Both the position numbers and the translations under genes were made by a program. A stretch of 32,344 bases of DNA from Verrucomicrobiota bacterium (GTDB lineage Bacteria > Chlamydiota > Chlamydiia > Chlamydiales > JAEYWL01), in assembly GCA_023428915.1 (NCBI GenBank), contig JAEYWL010000008.1:1-32344 (forward strand), given 5' to 3'. Below, one piece after another: positions 9,356 to 16,600 of this stretch (positions are counted from its first letter, which is position 1; every line of letters begins with the position of its first letter). A model generated the notes under the pieces. That model made no database searches, was not told where the DNA came from, and saw only the letters and a program-made list of their open reading frames with translations.

Positions 9356-10834
9356 ATGGAACGATGTCAGGGACGGAATACCTTGTTGGATTTTGCCGGT
9401 TACCAAGTTAACGCGGCTCTAGGACGTGAAGGGGGGGTATTAGAACAAACTGCCGGTATAATCGGGTTAGCGCCCGCCGCATTTGCTTTCCTGGGCGGCC
9501 ATCTCCTGGAAGCCTTTCGAAATACACCGGACCCCTTGGAATTATCCGAGATAGGCAGCAGCAGTCAAAGCCCTTCTTTCTCACCTAATAGAACTTTAAA
9601 AGCTACACGCCGGGTTTCCGGCAATACCAGTAAATCATTGCTGCCGCAAGAAAAAAAGGTCAAAGAAGTTTCAAGCGCAGCCCTAAATCAAGAAAATCTG
9701 CAAGAGCTTTTAAATGAAATCAACAGCAATAACCTGCAGCTGAAAATGGCAATAAGGGCTATGTATAGCGTTCTGGCCGCACAAAAAAACACTCCTTCAA
9801 CCAAAGAGGAATTTAAGTGCGAGGGAGTAGCTTGCAGAATTGGCTTAAATCCAGAGAAACATCAAGTTGTCCATCTGGTTAACAATGGCTTGCCGGGCTT
9901 TGCTGCGTCAACGCCTGCAGAGCCTCAGGATAGCCAGCCAATGCAAATGAAGCCTACAGTCATTGGAAAAGGTTCGTATAAAACTCACGAACTTCGCTTA
10001 AAGAAAATTAGAGAAGAAATAGTTCCATTTGCTTTTACAAAAATCACAGCGGCTAATTTAGTGCAGAACCCTGAAATATATAAAGGACTTGTACTGCAGC
10101 AAGCGTTAGATCATCCAAATATAGCGCAAATATCTCTATACTTTAAAAATCAAGATTTGTGTGTAGAATGTGCCTATTTTAATAGGAGAAGCCTTGAGAA
10201 ATTTATCGCTAAATTTCCCCAAGAGAGCGAGTTACACCAGTTAAGCCTGATAAAAGCTATTTTGGCTCCCTTAGCCTACTTAGCAAAAAATAAAATTCAC
10301 CATAGAGACGTTAAACTGGCAAACTATTTAATAAGATATAACGGTACATTTTATGAATTACAATTATCCGATTTCGATCTGGCAATAGATGAAGATAGGG
10401 AATATACGCTTTATATACAGGATCGCAATAAGCAAAACTCTAAAGAAAACGATACCTATACCGATGGTGTTTTTGGCGGCGCCGCTAACTTTATGGCGCC
10501 GGAATATGCAACCGTCTTCATGAAAGGGGCGCGATCAACAGACCAGGAGCTAAGGGCCGCAGCAACCACGAAAGGGGACGTTTGGGGCGCAGGAATTTGC
10601 ATCTATTATCTTGCCTTTAACCAATACCCCCCCTTCTTAAAACCGATTCAAATCCCAGAAGAACAGTTTCCTAATATAGTTAAGGTGACCGAACAGATAA
10701 TTGACGAACTGTGCAGCCCTCACCCAGATCCATCATGGCCGCTGCCTCTTATCAAGTGGCTTTTGCAGCCGGATCCGGAAAAAAGAATAAGCGCTGAGGA
10801 TGCGTTAAAGGCTATGGGATTTGTAGAACAGTGA
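9356..10834 (+). CDS. Eukaryotic-type Ser/Thr protein kinase-like protein (first of a tandem pair)
   Basis: The 492-aa protein has a C-terminal protein kinase fold from about residue 200. The glycine loop is GKGSYK (204-209), and the beta3 lysine is K229 in FAFTK. The catalytic loop HRDVKLAN has D318, K320 and N323, followed by an APE at 381-383 and D408 in the DVWG element. The metal-binding DFG is changed to DFD (339-341), and by ungapped alignment the helix-C glutamate is a glycine (244). The first 200 residues are unlike known domains: a hydrophobic stretch at about 31-54, then a Ser/Pro-rich linker. An ATG at 9356 follows a purine-rich AGGATAGGG. The hydrophobic N-terminus and kinase fold would suit a secreted or membrane-associated host-interaction protein, but this is inference. 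Activity is uncertain because of DFD. Confidence 0.8.
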   Translation: MERCQGRNTLLDFAGYQVNAALGREGGVLEQTAGIIGLAPAAFAFLGGHLLEAFRNTPDPLELSEIGSSSQSPSFSPNRTLKATRRVSGNTSKSLLPQEKKVKEVSSAALNQENLQELLNEINSNNLQLKMAIRAMYSVLAAQKNTPSTKEEFKCEGVACRIGLNPEKHQVVHLVNNGLPGFAASTPAEPQDSQPMQMKPTVIGKGSYKTHELRLKKIREEIVPFAFTKITAANLVQNPEIYKGLVLQQALDHPNIAQISLYFKNQDLCVECAYFNRRSLEKFIAKFPQESELHQLSLIKAILAPLAYLAKNKIHHRDVKLANYLIRYNGTFYELQLSDFDLAIDEDREYTLYIQDRNKQNSKENDTYTDGVFGGAANFMAPEYATVFMKGARSTDQELRAAATTKGDVWGAGICIYYLAFNQYPPFLKPIQIPEEQFPNIVKVTEQIIDELCSPHPDPSWPLPLIKWLLQPDPEKRISAEDALKAMGFVEQ

Positions 10835-10895
10835 ATTTCTCCTGCAAATACAGCGGGATTAATAATGTATTTAGACATATGACAGGGGAACGCAC

Positions 10896-12158
10896 ATGGA
10901 GTCTTTACGTCGTCTTTTGGGAAATAGGCCTTATGGTATGGATTATCAAGAGATTGATGACAAACCATCAGATGCGATACATCCGGTTTCCAGTAGCTCC
11001 AGCATAGGAACTATTTGCGGTTATATGCAAAGTTTCTTTTCCATATGTTTCTGCGCTCCTGCTTTGGAGTCCCGGACGATCATACGTGCAGATTCTTTAG
11101 AAAATGAAGTGGCAAACTATATCAGTGCCATAAAATCTGAAGATACAGCACGGTTAATCAACGCAGTAGCGATCATGCACCGGGCTATAAAAAATGATCC
11201 GGCTGCAAGAAGAGATTGCGAAGTATTTTATAGGCCTGATGGCGTCCTGGTTAGAATAACTTCCATAGACTCTGCAACAAATCTCCCCACGGCTTATTTA
11301 GGGCGGGGAACTTATAAAGTAATCGAATTAGCCCTTAAACAGCAAGAAAATGGCGGTTTACCCAAGTTGCTGCCTGTAGCTCTTGCCAGAGTGACAAAGA
11401 CTGATGTTAAGAAATATTCTGAATTAACCGCAGGGTATAGGGTTCATGCAAAAATTAATCACCCCTGCATAATAAAGCTGTATGAGTATTTTGAACATAA
11501 TAAGGCTCTCTATGTGCAGCTAGAGTATTTAAATGGAGGGGATCTATTAAACATGGTGCTCAGCCCCACAGAAGCCTTTTTAAAACAGCGGCATCGCGTT
11601 ATCGAGCATATATTAAAAGCCCTAAAGTATTTAGAAGGGGCTGGCATTAGGCATCGCGATATTAAATTAGAGAATTTTATCCTTGAGCTAATTGACGGAG
11701 AATATACTTGTAAATTAAGCGACTTTGATTGGGCTACCTCTCTTGCCGAAGAACTCGAAAGCTATTTAAACAACAAAGAAGTCTATGGTTCCTATCATTA
11801 TGTTTGCCCGCAGATTGCAAAATTGCTTATCAACTGTAGGAAGGCTAAAAAAAAAGTAAAGGAAGAGGCCGCCAGCAGTAAAAGCGATGTTTGGAGCGGG
11901 GGCGTGTGTATTTTTGGCATTCTCTATGGAGGCTTTCCTCCATATATAAACACTAAGCTCGAGAGCCGGCTGCTTTTACAAGAGATTTCTAAAGTAAGCA
12001 GCAGCACAATTACAGAAATATTTAAGGACAAAACTCAACGAATTCCTCAGCTTGTAAAACGAATGCTCAATCCCGATGCCCAGCAAAGAATCACGGCAAA
12101 AGAAGCCTTAAGCATTTTTCAAAAGAAAAAACAAAACAAGGACGCAATCATGGGTTAA
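10896..12158 (+). CDS. Protein kinase-like protein, probable pseudokinase (second of a tandem pair)
   Basis: The 420-aa protein is a paralogue of the gene just upstream (61-bp gap, AGGGGA before the ATG at 10896). It keeps a glycine loop GRGTYK (136-141), the catalytic loop HRDIKLEN (D255, K257, N260) and DVWSGG (D331). The beta3 lysine is replaced by R165 (VALAR), DFG is DFD (276-278), and the APE is CPQ (304-306), so ATP binding or catalysis is likely impaired. The N-terminal region (37-56) is hydrophobic and rich in Cys. The last codons (ending DAIMG) and stop lie in a 20-bp sequence also found at the end of the palindromic repeat near 26.6 kb. The gene converges on rfbF and overlaps its stop by 4 bp. 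Confidence 0.78.
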   Translation: MESLRRLLGNRPYGMDYQEIDDKPSDAIHPVSSSSSIGTICGYMQSFFSICFCAPALESRTIIRADSLENEVANYISAIKSEDTARLINAVAIMHRAIKNDPAARRDCEVFYRPDGVLVRITSIDSATNLPTAYLGRGTYKVIELALKQQENGGLPKLLPVALARVTKTDVKKYSELTAGYRVHAKINHPCIIKLYEYFEHNKALYVQLEYLNGGDLLNMVLSPTEAFLKQRHRVIEHILKALKYLEGAGIRHRDIKLENFILELIDGEYTCKLSDFDWATSLAEELESYLNNKEVYGSYHYVCPQIAKLLINCRKAKKKVKEEAASSKSDVWSGGVCIFGILYGGFPPYINTKLESRLLLQEISKVSSSTITEIFKDKTQRIPQLVKRMLNPDAQQRITAKEALSIFQKKKQNKDAIMG

Positions 12159-12159
12159 A
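12140..12159. repeat. 20-bp exact copy of the 26.5-kb palindrome terminus
   Basis: GGACGCAATCATGGGTTAAA occurs here and, identically, at 26598-26617, the right end of the 169-bp palindromic element; its near-exact reverse complement is that element's left end (26449-26468). Here it forms the last codons and stop of the second kinase and also the stop of rfbF. It may be the remnant of an insertion of the same element family. Confidence 0.75.
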
Positions 12160-13000
12160 CTTCAGCTGCGGCTGTTTCTTTTGCCAGTTCCAAAAATTCA
12201 AAATGGGGGCTCCAGGGGGCTTGACCGGAACTCCAAAGATTATTTAAGTAGTCCCTGTCCCGCTGCGTGTCCATGCAGGCCCAAAAGCCTTTATGCTTGT
12301 ACATATTTAACTGGTGGTCTGCCGCTAGCTGGACTAATGGCTGTTTTTCCAATATGCAGCTTTCTTCAGTATTCAAGTATTTGTTAAAGAATTCCCGTTT
12401 AAAGAAAAAATACCCTCCATTGATCCAGTTCTCGAGAAAGTCTGGTTTTTCAGCAAATTCAGCGACTTTATCGCCTTCGAGTTTAATTTCACCAAAACGG
12501 GAAGGGGGGTTTACTCCAAGCACTGTGCCGATCTTGCCGTGCGCAAGATGGTATTCAAATTCTTTTTTGAGATTGGCGTTGGTTAAGCCATCGCCATAAG
12601 TGACAGCGGCATGTTCTGCATTGCCCATATATTTTTGGGCAGCCCGTGCCAGGCGGCCTCCAGTCATGGTCAGCTCCCCCGTATATGCCAGGGTCACTTC
12701 CCAGTCCTCGTCATGATCTACAGAGTGGATGCTGAGGTTGTTGGTCTTAAGGTCGACGGTAAAGTCGCTATTCATTGAGGAGTAGTTGAGAAAATAGGAC
12801 TTAACCACCTCTGACTTAAAACCTAAACAGAGCACAAATTTTTTAAACCCATAACGGCTGTATGTACGCATTACATGCCAGAGGATAGGGTGATTGCCTA
12901 CAGGAACCATAGGCTTAGGGCGAAATTCGGTTTCTTCCTTGATCCTGGTGCCTAATCCGCCGCAAAGGATAAATACTGGTGTATTTGCTGGGTTTTGCAT
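12155..13000 (-). CDS. rfbF: Glucose-1-phosphate cytidylyltransferase (RfbF-like)
   Basis: The 281-aa protein matches RfbF, which makes CDP-glucose from CTP and glucose-1-phosphate, the first step toward CDP-linked 3,6-dideoxyhexoses and related sugars. The nucleotide-binding signature LCGGLGTRIKEE with RPKPMVPVG (about residues 12-36) is followed by HPILWHVMRTYSRYGFKKFVLCLG and, later, TYGDGLTNAN and INGGYFFF, all typical of the family. Length is slightly above the usual 255-260. The ATG at 13000 is preceded by GAGGGA at a normal distance. None of the usual partners (rfbG dehydratase or later genes) is present, so its product may feed a pathway elsewhere. It is convergent with the kinases, with the stops overlapping. 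Confidence 0.88.
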   Translation of the reverse strand: MQNPANTPVFILCGGLGTRIKEETEFRPKPMVPVGNHPILWHVMRTYSRYGFKKFVLCLGFKSEVVKSYFLNYSSMNSDFTVDLKTNNLSIHSVDHDEDWEVTLAYTGELTMTGGRLARAAQKYMGNAEHAAVTYGDGLTNANLKKEFEYHLAHGKIGTVLGVNPPSRFGEIKLEGDKVAEFAEKPDFLENWINGGYFFFKREFFNKYLNTEESCILEKQPLVQLAADHQLNMYKHKGFWACMDTQRDRDYLNNLWSSGQAPWSPHFEFLELAKETAAAEV

Positions 13001-13063
13001 AGTCCCTCAAAAAGGTTTTTGATAGACGATGTTAGGCTATACTGAAAATTAGACACAAGCTAA

Positions 13064-13083
13064 AAAGCAATTCTAATTGCTTT
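13064..13083 (-). terminator. Possible Rho-independent terminator of the 155-aa gene
   Basis: AAAGCAATT (13064-13072) and AATTGCTTT (13075-13083) form a perfect 9-bp inverted pair with a 2-base centre. Read on the minus strand the stem runs into a run of five T. The stop codon of the gene falls in the hairpin. The stem is A/T-rich and the loop very tight, so activity may be weak. Confidence 0.4.
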
Positions 13084-13540
13084 GAGGCTTTTGTTGCTGG
13101 AGTGCGTTTTGGAGAATCTCTTGCATATAGAATCGAGAATCTGGGAGTTCTAGGCTTCGGGCTATAGATAGAGCAACTAATGCAGAGCCAGCTCCGAGCA
13201 CTAATTTCGAAGTAAAAAATCCTATGACAGCTAAAGTTACACCTAAAACAAGAGTATTTAACAGTTGGGAAGCAATAGCCACTCTTTTTAATAAGAGGTT
13301 TGCAAAAGCTTGAGCTGTAAGTTGTTTTCTCGATAGTTCTCGATCACTTTCTCCATAGTGTTTTGCGGCAACTTCAAGTACTTCGCCTGCTAATTGTTTA
13401 ATTTGCTTAATAGAGGGGTCTTGTTGATAAGAAAATGGGAAATAAGTAATCAATTTGACAAACTCATTTGCAAAAAAATTCGCCAGGTTCGATTCATAAG
13501 TCCATACTTTAGGCGGCCTTTCTGCTAATGCGATCATCAT
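13073..13540 (-). CDS. Small membrane protein with paired hydrophobic segments (Inc-like), paralogue of its neighbour
   Basis: I do not recognise this 155-aa protein. Residues 1-80 are mostly soluble and helical. Residues 89-128 form two adjacent hydrophobic segments separated by a short turn (GFFTSKLVLGAG), and the C-terminus ends in a Gln-rich tail (QQQKPQSN). This bilobed hydrophobic hairpin is the hallmark of chlamydial inclusion-membrane proteins, but it also occurs in other small membrane proteins. The pattern SQLLNTLVLGVTLA parallels SQTLNALIQGIILLA in the next gene upstream, so the two look like diverged tandem duplicates. A start at 13540 (ATGATG) is assumed. A terminator-like hairpin overlaps the stop. 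No signal peptide is seen; type III export is possible but not shown. Confidence 0.6.
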   Translation of the reverse strand: MMIALAERPPKVWTYESNLANFFANEFVKLITYFPFSYQQDPSIKQIKQLAGEVLEVAAKHYGESDRELSRKQLTAQAFANLLLKRVAIASQLLNTLVLGVTLAVIGFFTSKLVLGAGSALVALSIARSLELPDSRFYMQEILQNALQQQKPQSN

Positions 13541-13606
13541 AAAAACACCATTACGTTAAGAATATTTTACTTGAATAGGATAACTTGTAACGATTTTGAA
13601 AGATGT

Positions 13607-14035
13607 CTAATAATAATATTGTTGTTGCTGTTGCGGTAAATAATAGTTTAAGTTTCTTTCTATAATTTGCCGTATTTCATAACCATCGATATCTAGTTGG
13701 AATAACGCAGCACCGTTATATCCCGTCATATAGCCGCCAGTACACCCTATAAAAATGCCTACAGCAGGGGTAAATAAAGAAGAGGCGGCAAGTAAAATAA
13801 TCCCCTGTATGAGTGCATTTAATGTTTGCGATATTTGGTCTATTTTAACTACCGAATGAGCCGTTCCGATGCGTGTATGCGCATTTAAGGGCATCATATA
13901 AGCAGCGATTTTTTCGAGGATGCTTTTATTTTCTCCCCTGCTTGTTATGCTGTAATCAGAATAGGGGATGGTACTTGAATAATGGATAAGGGGGAATCCA
14001 TGAACGTTGTTTCTATTTTCTAGGGGATAAACCAT
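13607..14035 (-). CDS. Small membrane protein with paired hydrophobic segments (Inc-like), paralogue of its neighbour
   Basis: The 142-aa product is unrecognised. Its first 70 residues are polar and rich in Ser and Tyr. Residues 72-105 hold two closely spaced hydrophobic segments joined by SLFTPAVG, and the tail is a run of Gln and Tyr (QQQQQYYY). The central part aligns with the 155-aa neighbour around S-Q-x-L-N-x-L, and both end in a helical segment followed by a Gln-rich tail. The ATG at 14035 has a GGAG five bases upstream. The gene lies 66 bp before its paralogue in the same direction. Inc-like topology suggests a host-membrane role, but this is inference. Confidence 0.6.
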   Translation of the reverse strand: MVYPLENRNNVHGFPLIHYSSTIPYSDYSITSRGENKSILEKIAAYMMPLNAHTRIGTAHSVVKIDQISQTLNALIQGIILLAASSLFTPAVGIFIGCTGGYMTGYNGAALFQLDIDGYEIRQIIERNLNYYLPQQQQQYYY

Positions 14036-14122
14036 AATTACTCCGAATGCTTAATAAAATAGAACGATACTCACCGAATATAAAGATTCAATAAATATAA
14101 AGTAAAAAAACATTAAACTTTG

Positions 14123-15193
14123 TTAAAGAATTTTATTATGAAAATTGACTGGAGGAATCACAAAAAGGGTAGAAAGCTCATTAAGATTACCTGCTGTGGG
14201 AATAGCTTCAATTTCATAAAAAAATTCCCCTTCTTTCAAAGGAAACACTTTAGTGACAATAGCCACTTGCAATCCTGGCGGAAAAATGCCATCCATACCT
14301 GTCGTGACCAGAACATCGTGCAACTTGATAATAGGGATGGGGTCAGTATTTGTATCACCTATAGCCGCTCCTGTGCGTAAATCCCGTGCTGGGCCAGCTT
14401 CATCGCTAAAGTCATAATTAAAGCCAATGCCTTGCAAATGCGAACGTTTAGCACGCCATAGAGGATGGCTATTTCCGCGCAATTCCCCTTTAGCTAATAA
14501 GTACTCATTTTCTTCTTTTATAAGGTCCTGTTCAAGTTCCATAATTTGCTGCAGGAATGCATGTTTTTCAATTTCATCTTGCTCATATCTTACAAGGAAA
14601 TTCTTAAGCGTTTCCAGCTTTTGCTTTATTACAGCTGTTTGCTGCTTGCCTCTGGCCACTCTAACCGAAGGGGTGAGGCGCGAGTCCGTGATTAAACGTA
14701 TTCTTGATTGCTCTTTACCCACTTCTTCAACAACACCTACTAAAGAAAGCCCCGCCAAGACTGGACTGTTTTTGGCAATTACTTGAGTTTGCAGCCGTTC
14801 ATTATCCTTTTCACCGACATTAATCCACAATGTGCTATTCCAAGACAAAGGGGCCCTATAAATAACTTGTGCAGGTAAAATAATGGGATTCTGTTCAAGC
14901 TTACCGTTAGAGCCCTCGTATATCCTTAATAATTCTATTGCTGTTTGCAGTTCGCGCCTCAAGAGCATATTTTGCAAAGCCAGCCTTTCCGATTCTCTAG
15001 CGGCCTGCTGCTCTTCTTGGGATTTTTCACTGGAAAAAAAAATTGTAAAATCTTCCGATGCCATCCAAATAGGGCTTACAAATGCGTCAAACGCAGAACG
15101 CAGCTTTTGGGTAAAATTAATGGGCAGGCTTAAGAATAAAATAAGGGCTAATACCACTCCTGCAACTGTTTTTGTGTTATGAATGCGCTTCAT
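14123..15193 (-). CDS. mreC: Rod shape-determining protein MreC-like
   Basis: The 356-aa protein has the MreC plan: a short cytoplasmic N-terminus, one membrane segment (about residues 10-28), a coiled coil (about 58-95) and a periplasmic beta-rich domain beginning near APLSWNSTLWINVGEKD. That domain contains VIAKNSPVLAGLSLVGVVEEVG and ends with GIFPPGLQVAIVTKV near residue 310, all typical of MreC. MreC scaffolds the elongation-type peptidoglycan synthesis machine with MreB and penicillin-binding proteins. A helical insert (about 190-240) splits the beta domain. MreD is not adjacent. The gene overlaps the upstream aminotransferase by 17 bases, so the two are co-transcribed. In Chlamydiaceae the equivalent gene lies between recB and tyrB. 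Confidence 0.8.
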   Translation of the reverse strand: MKRIHNTKTVAGVVLALILFLSLPINFTQKLRSAFDAFVSPIWMASEDFTIFFSSEKSQEEQQAARESERLALQNMLLRRELQTAIELLRIYEGSNGKLEQNPIILPAQVIYRAPLSWNSTLWINVGEKDNERLQTQVIAKNSPVLAGLSLVGVVEEVGKEQSRIRLITDSRLTPSVRVARGKQQTAVIKQKLETLKNFLVRYEQDEIEKHAFLQQIMELEQDLIKEENEYLLAKGELRGNSHPLWRAKRSHLQGIGFNYDFSDEAGPARDLRTGAAIGDTNTDPIPIIKLHDVLVTTGMDGIFPPGLQVAIVTKVFPLKEGEFFYEIEAIPTAGNLNELSTLFVIPPVNFHNKIL

Positions 15194-16376
15194 GGACTGC
15201 TAGAATGGCATCAATTACATAGGCCATATTTTCCTGGTTTAAGCCGGCAACATTTATACGCCCATCAAGAGGCATGTAAATGGCAAAATCAGATTTTAAA
15301 CGGAGCACCTGGCCTTCGTTCAAACCCAGGTAAGAGAATATCCCCATTTGTTTGAGCAGGAACTCGAATTCTTGGGCGCCCTTGGCAAGCAGCCCCTTAG
15401 CTAACTCTTGCCGCAAAGCTTTTAGCCTTTCCCGCATGGCGGTTAATTCATTTTCCCATTCAGCTTGCAGTTCTGCATTTTTTAAAATTGCCGCTACAAT
15501 CAAGGCGCCGTGAAGGGGCGGATTTGAATAGTTGCCTCGAATAATCTTTTTAATGTGACTGCCCACACGAGCTGCAGCTTGATTATCATTTGTAATAAAT
15601 AAGGCGGTGCCGACCCGTTCGCCGTACAGGCCGAAATTTTTAGAGAATGAATTAGCTATAAATAGTTCGTGCCCATCCTGATAAAATTGGCGTATGGAAA
15701 AAGCGTCTTCTTCAAGCCCTCTGCCAAAGCCTTGGTAGGCAATATCGAAGAAGGGGATGATATTTTGTTTTTTTATTAATTTTGAGAGTTCGCGCCATTG
15801 TTCCTGGGTTGGATCCATGCCCGTGGGATTATTACAACAAGCCTGCAGCAATATCACGCTGTGCTCCGGCATTTCTTTAATGGCTTCGCAAATAGCAGGG
15901 AAATCGATAGCGTGCGTATTCCGATTGTAATAAGGGTATTTTTTTTGCTGCAAGCCTGCAAAATGAAAGATTTGCTGGTGGTTTGGCCAGCTTGGTTCCG
16001 GTAGATAAAGGAAAGGGATTGTTCCTATCCGTGCTAAAAATTCGCCAATCAGCCTTAAGGCTCCAGATCCTCCTATCGACTGTGCTTCAAAAGAACAGCA
16101 CTTTTCTGCATCCTCCGGTCCAAGCAATAGTTTCTTAACTTCCTGCAGATAGTGTTTGTGGCCTACTATCGGCAAATATTCCTTATCATGGCCACTGCTC
16201 AGAAGTTTTGCTTCAGCTTTTTTTACAGATGAGAGCACAAAAGGCAAGCCTTCGGCTGTGCGATAAGCCCCTATGCCAAGGTTTACTTTTTTTTCACGGG
16301 GATCTTCTGCGAGCTGAATAGGCAGTCCTAGAATTGGGTCTTCGGGCATCATGGCAAGATTTTTAAAAAATGACAT
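15177..16376 (-). CDS. tyrB: Aspartate/aromatic amino acid aminotransferase, class I
   Basis: The 399-aa protein is a fold-type I, PLP-dependent aminotransferase of the AspC/TyrB group, moving amino groups between aspartate or aromatic amino acids and 2-oxo acids in the cytoplasm. The N-terminal DPILGL and VNLGIGAYR (residues 13-39) are characteristic. The active site is clear: NNPTG (182-186), D211 and Y214 in DIAYQGFGRG, and the Schiff-base lysine K246 in NSFSKNFGLYGERVG. The start at 16376 follows GGGGCC. It sits directly downstream of tRNA-Ala and overlaps mreC. Chlamydial genomes usually label this gene tyrB; the sequence does not separate aspC from tyrB. Confidence 0.92.
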   Translation of the reverse strand: MSFFKNLAMMPEDPILGLPIQLAEDPREKKVNLGIGAYRTAEGLPFVLSSVKKAEAKLLSSGHDKEYLPIVGHKHYLQEVKKLLLGPEDAEKCCSFEAQSIGGSGALRLIGEFLARIGTIPFLYLPEPSWPNHQQIFHFAGLQQKKYPYYNRNTHAIDFPAICEAIKEMPEHSVILLQACCNNPTGMDPTQEQWRELSKLIKKQNIIPFFDIAYQGFGRGLEEDAFSIRQFYQDGHELFIANSFSKNFGLYGERVGTALFITNDNQAAARVGSHIKKIIRGNYSNPPLHGALIVAAILKNAELQAEWENELTAMRERLKALRQELAKGLLAKGAQEFEFLLKQMGIFSYLGLNEGQVLRLKSDFAIYMPLDGRINVAGLNQENMAYVIDAILAVHEAHS

Positions 16377-16459
16377 CTTGGCCCCCTAACTGCTATTAAT
16401 TCTGGCCTATCGATAGTAGGCTTCTTTCAAAATTGAAGTTACCTTGATGCGAGAAAGAA

Positions 16460-16532
16460 TGGAGCGTAACGGAGTCGAACCGTTGGCCTCAACAATGCCA
16501 TTGTTGCGCTCTACCAACTGAGCTAACGCCCC
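16460..16532 (-). tRNA. tRNA-Ala (anticodon GGC)
   Basis: The minus-strand sequence folds as a full cloverleaf of 73 nt. The acceptor GGGGCGT pairs with ACGCTCC (one G-U). The D arm is GCTC/GAGC with loop AGTTGGTA. The anticodon stem is CAACA/TGTTG around loop ATGGCAT, with anticodon GGC at 16497-16499. The T arm is AACGG/CCGTT with loop TTCGACT, and the discriminator is A. CCA is not encoded, so it is added after transcription, possibly by the nucleotidyltransferase upstream. It lies between rsgA and the aminotransferase on the same strand. Confidence 0.97.
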
Positions 16533-16546
16533 CAAGAGAAAGTAAC

Positions 16547-16575
16547 ATTGTAAAATCCAGCAAATTAATTCACAA
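16547..16575 (-). promoter_or_regulatory. Sigma70/sigma66-type promoter for tRNA-Ala
   Basis: On the minus strand a -35 box TTGTGA (16570-16575) and a -10 box TACAAT (16547-16552) are separated by 17 bases, and the -10 ends 14 bases before the mature tRNA 5' end. Spacing and position fit well; activity is inferred. Confidence 0.55.
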
Positions 16576-16600
16576 GAGTAAACTTGGGTATATTCTCAGG

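Noticed and set aside
9306..12158. A toxin-antitoxin or phage-defence reading of the tandem kinase pair
   Set aside because: Kinase-based defence systems exist, but no nuclease, phage gene or antitoxin-like partner is adjacent. The hydrophobic N-termini fit host-interaction or membrane roles better.
16377..16459. Two small hairpins between tRNA-Ala and the aminotransferase gene as terminators
   Set aside because: GCCTA/TAGGC and TTCAA/TTGAA pairs exist, but they are short and no T-run follows, so a terminator is not supported.
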